From Brachynemurus nebulosus (Eukaryota; Arthropoda; Insecta; Neuroptera; Myrmeleontidae): DNA of 64,000 nt. The stretch covers positions 4,438,001 through 4,502,000 of the forward strand of contig JAPWDM010000009.1 in assembly GCA_035578155.1 (NCBI GenBank). Direction: 5' to 3'. Under the pieces are notes generated by a model. The model saw only the letters and a program-made list of their open reading frames with translations. It ran no database searches and was not told the DNA's origin. Both the position numbers and the translations under genes were made by a program. Positions 58,916 to 64,000 of this stretch are shown piece after piece (within the stretch, counting starts at the first letter, position 1; each line of letters opens with the position of its first letter).

Positions 58916-59330
58916 AGTCGCCGGTACCGTCTGTCGATCCATTTACCGACCGGGTGTTGGCGGAACGGGAACCGGGAGATATGCGACCGGTTCGTACCGT
59001 ACCTACAACCGTATCCAACCGACTAACTACACGATATGATTATGACACTAATGGATACTTGATAGAGGATTGACTCGAACCGGATGGACAGTCATATATT
59101 ATCAACGGTACCGCATTTTTCCGACAACACCGTATCGCGGCAGCACCCGTCCGTCCGTTCGTCGCATACGATGCAGCCAGCAGCGGTAGGCTTGGTTGAT
59201 CACCTGGTTATTGGTGATTGGTTCTACATAAATGCTTTCTCTTACATTTCCTGTGTGTTATGTATTTGGTATTACCTATAGATAGCTAGCTATATGTAGC
59301 TTCACTATAGTTTAGCTGCAGAGAGTTATT
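58916..59330. promoter_or_regulatory. CpG-rich island with CCGG cluster
   Basis: Five CCGG tetranucleotides fall within 58921-59083, one as gaccggttcg, a Grainyhead-type half palindrome. Further cgcggcagcacccgtccgtc and ggtgattggtt (59213-59223) follow. No convincing exon. The contrast with flanking AT-rich DNA suggests constraint; function is inferred. Confidence 0.35.
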
Positions 59331-60004
59331 ATATACTCACCCAGAGAGTATATAAGATCTATAGTCAGTATAACGGGTACATAATACATATATGTATTTA
59401 TTGGAAATGTTTTTTGATCATGCGCAATCATCTATGTTCAATTTCTATTTCACAATATTGATGTTTTATTTATTGTTAATTTATATACATTGCATATACA
59501 TTTATATACCAAATGTATATATACATTGTAATATAAAATATATAAATAATACGATTTAGGTATATACATAATAAATATATATAGGTATATAGAATTTGTA
59601 TATAATGCTTTTTATATATAGATTGAATTAATTCGAGGTGTAAACGTGGTTGAATGGGTTTGTATTGTTTAATTTTAATGAAAAAGTTGGATTGATGGGA
59701 ATAATTTGATTAATAATAGGCGCTTTCCCAAACGAAACTGGAACAGTTTTTTGAGAAGTAGCTTTCAATTGCGAAAAAAGAAATAGTACTTACTTAAGGA
59801 GAGGGTAAGGTTAATTCGTACAAAAAAAGGCATGTTTTTGTTATTTTTTTGGTGACAACACAGTTAAAATCCCTTTATTAAAATCAGTGGTACATTAAAG
59901 TATAACATTCGAAGAATATTGTGTAAAATTTTCACGAAGAAATATTAAAAAATACAGTAATGGCAGCAATTATTCGAACGTGTCGCGGAAAAAAGTAGAA
60001 TTGC
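59331..60004. other. AT-rich DNA
   Basis: Long TATA-rich stretch at 59460-59600. Nothing else. Confidence 0.45.
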
Positions 60005-60285
60005 GGTGCCCCTCATAACTTGGTGCTGGATCATCCGAAATAAAAAAAATTAAAGTTCATTCGTTAGATAATAGTTTTGCTCAGGTAACGCTGGGAGGGT
60101 CTTAGAACGGAAAAACACGATTTTTGTGAAACAAATTGGCTAATTTGTTATTGTAAAATAAAAATTATTAACAAATTTCAAAAAGAACTCTCCAACGTTA
60201 CCTCGTAAATTATGTACAGAAATAGTGCTCGAAATTTCAAATGGATCAGTGCTGTAGTTTTGAAGTTATGAGGGGCACCGACTTT
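60005..60285. repeat. Imperfect inverted repeat
   Basis: gcggtgcccctcataacttg (60004-60023) pairs with gaagttatgaggggcaccg (60266-60284). Further in, caggtaacgctgggagggtc (60082-60101) pairs with aactctccaacgttacctcg (60187-60206). The ends carry no obvious target duplication. Probably an old foldback or MITE interior. Confidence 0.6.
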
Positions 60286-61414
60286 GAAAACGTGAGCTGT
60301 GGGGAAAACGCTTTAAAGTTTTGAACACTTAAAAGTTCTTGTATAAAATTGATATAGAATACTTACTGTTGAACCAAATTTTGTACCCTACACTCACAAA
60401 ATATACAGTACAGGTATAAACACGTTAGTACTTCCATTGAAATTTCTATAACTGAGAGAGCGAAACATTTGCCAGGTAATAAAAAAAATGCTTATAACTT
60501 CGTTAATTTTGCTCCAAACGATTATTTTTCCTGATTATTAACTGATGACTAACATTACGCTAAATTTAAAATTTCTAGGTTGCGTTGTGTAGCTTCCGAG
60601 AAAAACCCCTGTGACAGATGGAAATGAGCGTGAGCATATAAGCGTCTCGTTTCTCTTTTTAAGGTACGGAATCCAGAAAACTGAGAATTCTGCTATTATT
60701 GCCATAAATTGTGAGAAAAGTGTATTAATTTGTTCGCATAATGTTGATTTTTCATTGTAAGTGAATCAGGACATTCGATTCTTAACGATTTTTGGAAGAA
60801 CTTGAAGCCATTCTTAATTAATCTTTGTCCTTTTCAAAATTTTATGTTTGCTAGAAAGCCAGTAGGTAAGAAAATAAATTAATTATTAAGCAGTTGAATA
60901 ATCAGGCGAAAATATTTCGATTCCAAGGATCTAGAAACCGAACTTTTACTTTCAATCGGGGCTTATATTGTACTACTATAGAATTGAATCAGAAATATAC
61001 GCATTTTTATAGATAGCATATATTTTTTATTCTAAAACTGTACAAAATTATTTTTTTTTAACAGTAGCCAAAAAAAATGAGTCTAAAATTAAAAGTAGCT
61101 ATTAATATTGAATTTATTGACAAACAATTCGTGAAAATCTAAATAATAACATCTGTCGTGGGTCGGTTTTTCCGGGAATAACAAAAATAGAATAAAATTA
61201 TATTGTAAAATCTAAACGACAGATATTGATTATTTTATAATAAATAAAACACGGTGAAAGGAATAACTAAAAATAGGAAATAATTTATAAATTTCCAACC
61301 AATAAACATAATAAAATACTGAGCTGGGTATATTATTTTAACAGACAGACAATTTCGAACTCAATCCAACATAGAAAGATTGTTATAGACTGTGAAATGT
61401 GAATGGAATTTTCA
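60286..61414. other. Unremarkable AT-rich DNA
   Basis: Nothing recognised. Confidence 0.45.
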
Positions 61415-61572
61415 GGCCCGACGAGAGGTCGGGGTAGTTGAGATAGCAGGGCCGGGGCCCAAGCTTGAAGAAGAGTCTCGTAGCTCGTCATTTTTGGGTG
61501 GAGCGGAAATTTTTTTGAAAAATGTGTTTTTTCTCCAGGGCCCACCATTTCTTTGCACAGCCCACGGTCATC
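61415..61572 (+). repeat. GC-rich repeat H3
   Basis: gaggtcggggtagttgagat, gcaggggccggggcccaagc-like and agggcccaccatttctttgc match 16125-16318. Frames on both strands here are repeat-derived. Confidence 0.55.
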
Positions 61573-61739
61573 AAAGTGCATAATGTGCAATTGCTGACTG
61601 TTTTAACGCGTTTAATCATCACACTACATAATTGTATTAAGTTTCGTTACATATGTATGTATTGCAATTTTTTCAACATTATAAAAATCAAATAAAATAT
61701 CTGAAAATGTTTCTATGTGTAAATTAATGTTTTTTTATT

Positions 61740-62200
61740 ACTCATGCGGGAGAAGTACTAACTTACATATCTGTACGCAAATATCTGTACACAATAAGCT
61801 GTTTGCCCACTGTACGCACACATATCTGTACGCAAAATAGCTGTTTGCCCACTGTACTCTTCCCACATACATTTTTGCGTGTGGAAAGTTACTTTCCACA
61901 CGCAAATCGACAATAAAACACGCAAAGCCGCCTCTTGATTTTTCATTTAATAAATATTTCATAATTATTTCTATAAAAACCACCAACAAAGTAATTTAAA
62001 CAACAATTAATTCAGAAAAAAAGACGAACACTTAAAAATATTATTTTAAAAAGTAATAAAAATGTCAAAAATAGTAATAACAATAAAAAAACAGTATGTG
62101 AAATTCGTAATAAAAAATAGTATGTGTAACTCGTGCGGGATTGTCGATTGCCTACTCAAGCAAAGTTGAGCGCACTCACGACAATTTCCCGCACTTATTG
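61740..62200. repeat. Short tandem repeat and hairpin cluster
   Basis: The words atatctgtacgcaaa and agctgtttgcccactgtac are tandemly repeated at 61768-61858. A perfect 16-bp stem (tttgcgtgtggaaagt with its complement) spans 61874-61906. A second hairpin pairs gtgcgggattgtcg (62133-62146) with cgacaatttcccgcac (62179-62194). ctcatgcggga (61741) and ctcgtgcggga (62130) repeat directly. It may be one decayed element. Confidence 0.6.
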
Positions 62201-63891
62201 CACAATATACTATATCTGTTTAGAAAAACAGTTTCTAGGGAAATTGTGAGTAAATTTGGCAATATTTGAACAACGTTGCATTGAGTGAAGCGTGGCGGAA
62301 GATTCAAAAATAAAAAAATTTCCAAATGGTACACCAGAATCGAACAGTAGAGAAACCCAACATTTTCAAAATAACATGAAAAAGTTTTCTGGACGAATTT
62401 TACATGTCTTAGATGATTCGAAATTATCTGTCGATGAAAATTATATCATATATAATAACATAAAGTCTATACATAATAAATAAATATATTTGACATATAA
62501 ATATTAACAATATATTCGCCAGTTTTCCACGGCGGTTTTATTTTCATCTTCCCGTCGAGTTTTAATGAAGAAATATTTCTACTTTAAAATGTTAATAGCA
62601 CCCATAAATATATCTAATGAAATTTTACAAAAGATTTTCAGTGTGTATGTATTTTTTAAGCTCAAATACACACATAAACAGGGAATAGTACAAAGGAAGA
62701 TGTTAATATCGAATCAAAATTTTCATTCGAAAATCAATATTTCCAAAAATTTATCTCCCATTTCATTGTAATGGTTTTTCTTTGTTCATTTTAAATGTTT
62801 CTTCGAATTTTCGGGTGTACACTGTGCTGGAATATAGACGAATATCTGAAGAGTTGTCGTGGGAATAATCTTGGGAATAATATTAGATTGGTATTAATTC
62901 GGATTTGGGTATAAGGCGGTCGGAAATTTGGGTTTAAGTCAGACCATAAAAGAAAAACCGCTAAACACAAGTGAAAAATATGGGCTAAGTATGTTTCCCA
63001 GTGAAATTTATACAAAACTGACGTCACATGGGGTCAACAAGTATCTCGTTTTATAGGCATATAAGTATTTGATCGGATGTTTCCAAACAAAGTTGCACTG
63101 GGGATCGGAGCTGGTTGCGAGCTGGCCAAAAACTAAAAGAATTGTATGAACTATGTGAGTAATTAATCCCAAATTGGCGAATCTCAAAAAGTTCTCAACA
63201 TTCACTTTATTCGGACATGTAAATCATAAAAGTTCTAGAAGAATCCATTCTGTAAAATTAAGCCCAATAGAATTTTGAATATAACTTCAAAATTAACGCC
63301 ACAAAATTGATTAAAAATCGATTTCTGCTGGATTTTGAACCTCTATCATGGCTTTATTTATAATTTGGCGACACTACACATGAATTTCTAGTCATTGAAT
63401 GATTTCAAACAAAGAAAATCAAACCTATAAAAAGAAACTGTTGATTTTAAAATAATTATTTGCCGTTAAAGCCTCCCATTTTATTGCTATCGCCGGTATA
63501 ATTAATGTGCGTTATTTTTAGAATAAAATTAATAAAAAAACACCGTAGGAAAAAAGTAATTTGACGTAAAGAAAATAAAAATTTCCACTTGAATTCCTTC
63601 GAAATATTACCTTTTTATTATTATTATTAAATGATAGATTATTTGTACGTTATAGATACAATCTATACACGAGGTAAATATACCTATGTACATACATATG
63701 TATGGGGCTTGTAGATCATTATAGATCCATAGATAAAAATCATTCATTATATCGATCTAATTAATGTTAATGAATTTTTATTGAATTAACAATATTTATT
63801 AGACAGTTATGTGTTGTGGTGAGCGCAGGGGTTAAATGAAACGTATCAACCATACAAACTGCCTTTAAAATTGCATTGTAATAAAGTGTAA
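62201..63891. other. AT-rich DNA with no supported gene
   Basis: A frame at 62292-62483 is hydrophilic but lacks an ATG at its start; its first Met is mid-frame. Nothing else. Confidence 0.4.
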
Positions 63892-64000
63892 TTTTAGCGA
63901 ATTTCCAGAATGGAATTCAGCTATTACAGCCACTGTCATGACGCGACTTAAGTCCGGGACTATATGGCAGAAATTTTTTTTGAGGTCCCTAGAAGCCGAA
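63892..64000 (+). repeat. Family C repeat, 5' module (copy C6, cut by window end)
   Basis: Almost identical to 24970-25078: tagcgaatttccagaatgg, ttacagccactgtcatgacg, then gaggtccctagaa. The rest lies beyond the window. Confidence 0.85.

Noticed and set aside
59793..60660. TTAA followed by ggagagggtaagg as another TTAA element
   Set aside because: No inverted partner end was found downstream.
62292..62483. 63-codon hydrophilic frame followed by an aataaa word
   Set aside because: No ATG at the start of the frame and no plausible polypyrimidine tract and acceptor upstream.

Overview
The window is AT-rich eukaryotic DNA, most likely from an insect. AT-dinucleotide arrays, words of the aggtacctat type, many small inverted-repeat transposons and tRNA-derived SINE-like heads point that way. 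A sternorrhynchan hemipteran is possible, but I cannot fix the species. I found no supportable protein-coding exon, rRNA, intact tRNA gene, CRISPR array or viral gene in 64 kb. The open frames present are short, many lack an ATG start, and many run through simple repeats (Val-Leu, Asp-Gln and Ile-Tyr strings). The window reads as intergenic or long-intron DNA built mostly from non-autonomous transposons, many nested.

Main repeat families. (A) Six copies of a 330-460 bp hAT-like MITE made largely of TCTTGG hexamer arrays (1166, 26925, 31441, 51061, 55570, 58014); two copies have perfect 8-bp target duplications and a third has a probable one. (B) A second hAT-like MITE at 51771-52238, also with a perfect 8-bp duplication. 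(C) An interspersed repeat carrying a (TA)n array and mutually inverted TAGCGAATTTCC segments (1, 24972, 37225, 41455, 45366, 63892, plus fragments); copies sit on both window edges. (D) A foldback with ~0.7 kb arms at 53767-55433 and a decayed copy at 2848. (E) A repeat with an inner foldback at 12006 and 21857, and an antisense fragment at 36320. (TTAA group) At least six elements with TTAA target duplications and GG-type terminal inverted repeats: 7342-8064, 10634-11228, 11983-13637, 14111-14833, 15186-15876 and 39235-39651.

Layout. 0-9 kb: C and A copies, a decayed D foldback, a TA-flanked MITE and one TTAA element. 9.7-11.4 kb: a six-unit ~175-bp satellite split by a TTAA element. 12-16 kb: three more TTAA elements. 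16-25 kb: small MITEs, a 161-bp duplication, two weak ribozyme-like motifs and E2. 25-36 kb: C2, A2, A3, tandem repeats, a CACTA-like element and a GCATCA-rich MITE. 36-47 kb: E3 with a nested MITE, C3-C5, a nested TTAA element, a CpG-rich segment, a pogo-like MITE and SINE-like heads. 50-59 kb: a hammerhead-like motif, a Tc1-like element holding two hAT MITEs, the big D hairpin, A5, A6 and a second CpG-rich segment. 60-64 kb: palindromes and another C copy.

Several GC/CpG-rich islands (13.88, 20.3, 26.15, 39.9-40.6, 52.6-53.25, 58.9-59.3 kb) stand out from the AT-rich background. They are the best candidates for regulatory DNA or untranslated exons of a flanking gene. All family names here are working labels; matches and boundaries were read by eye.
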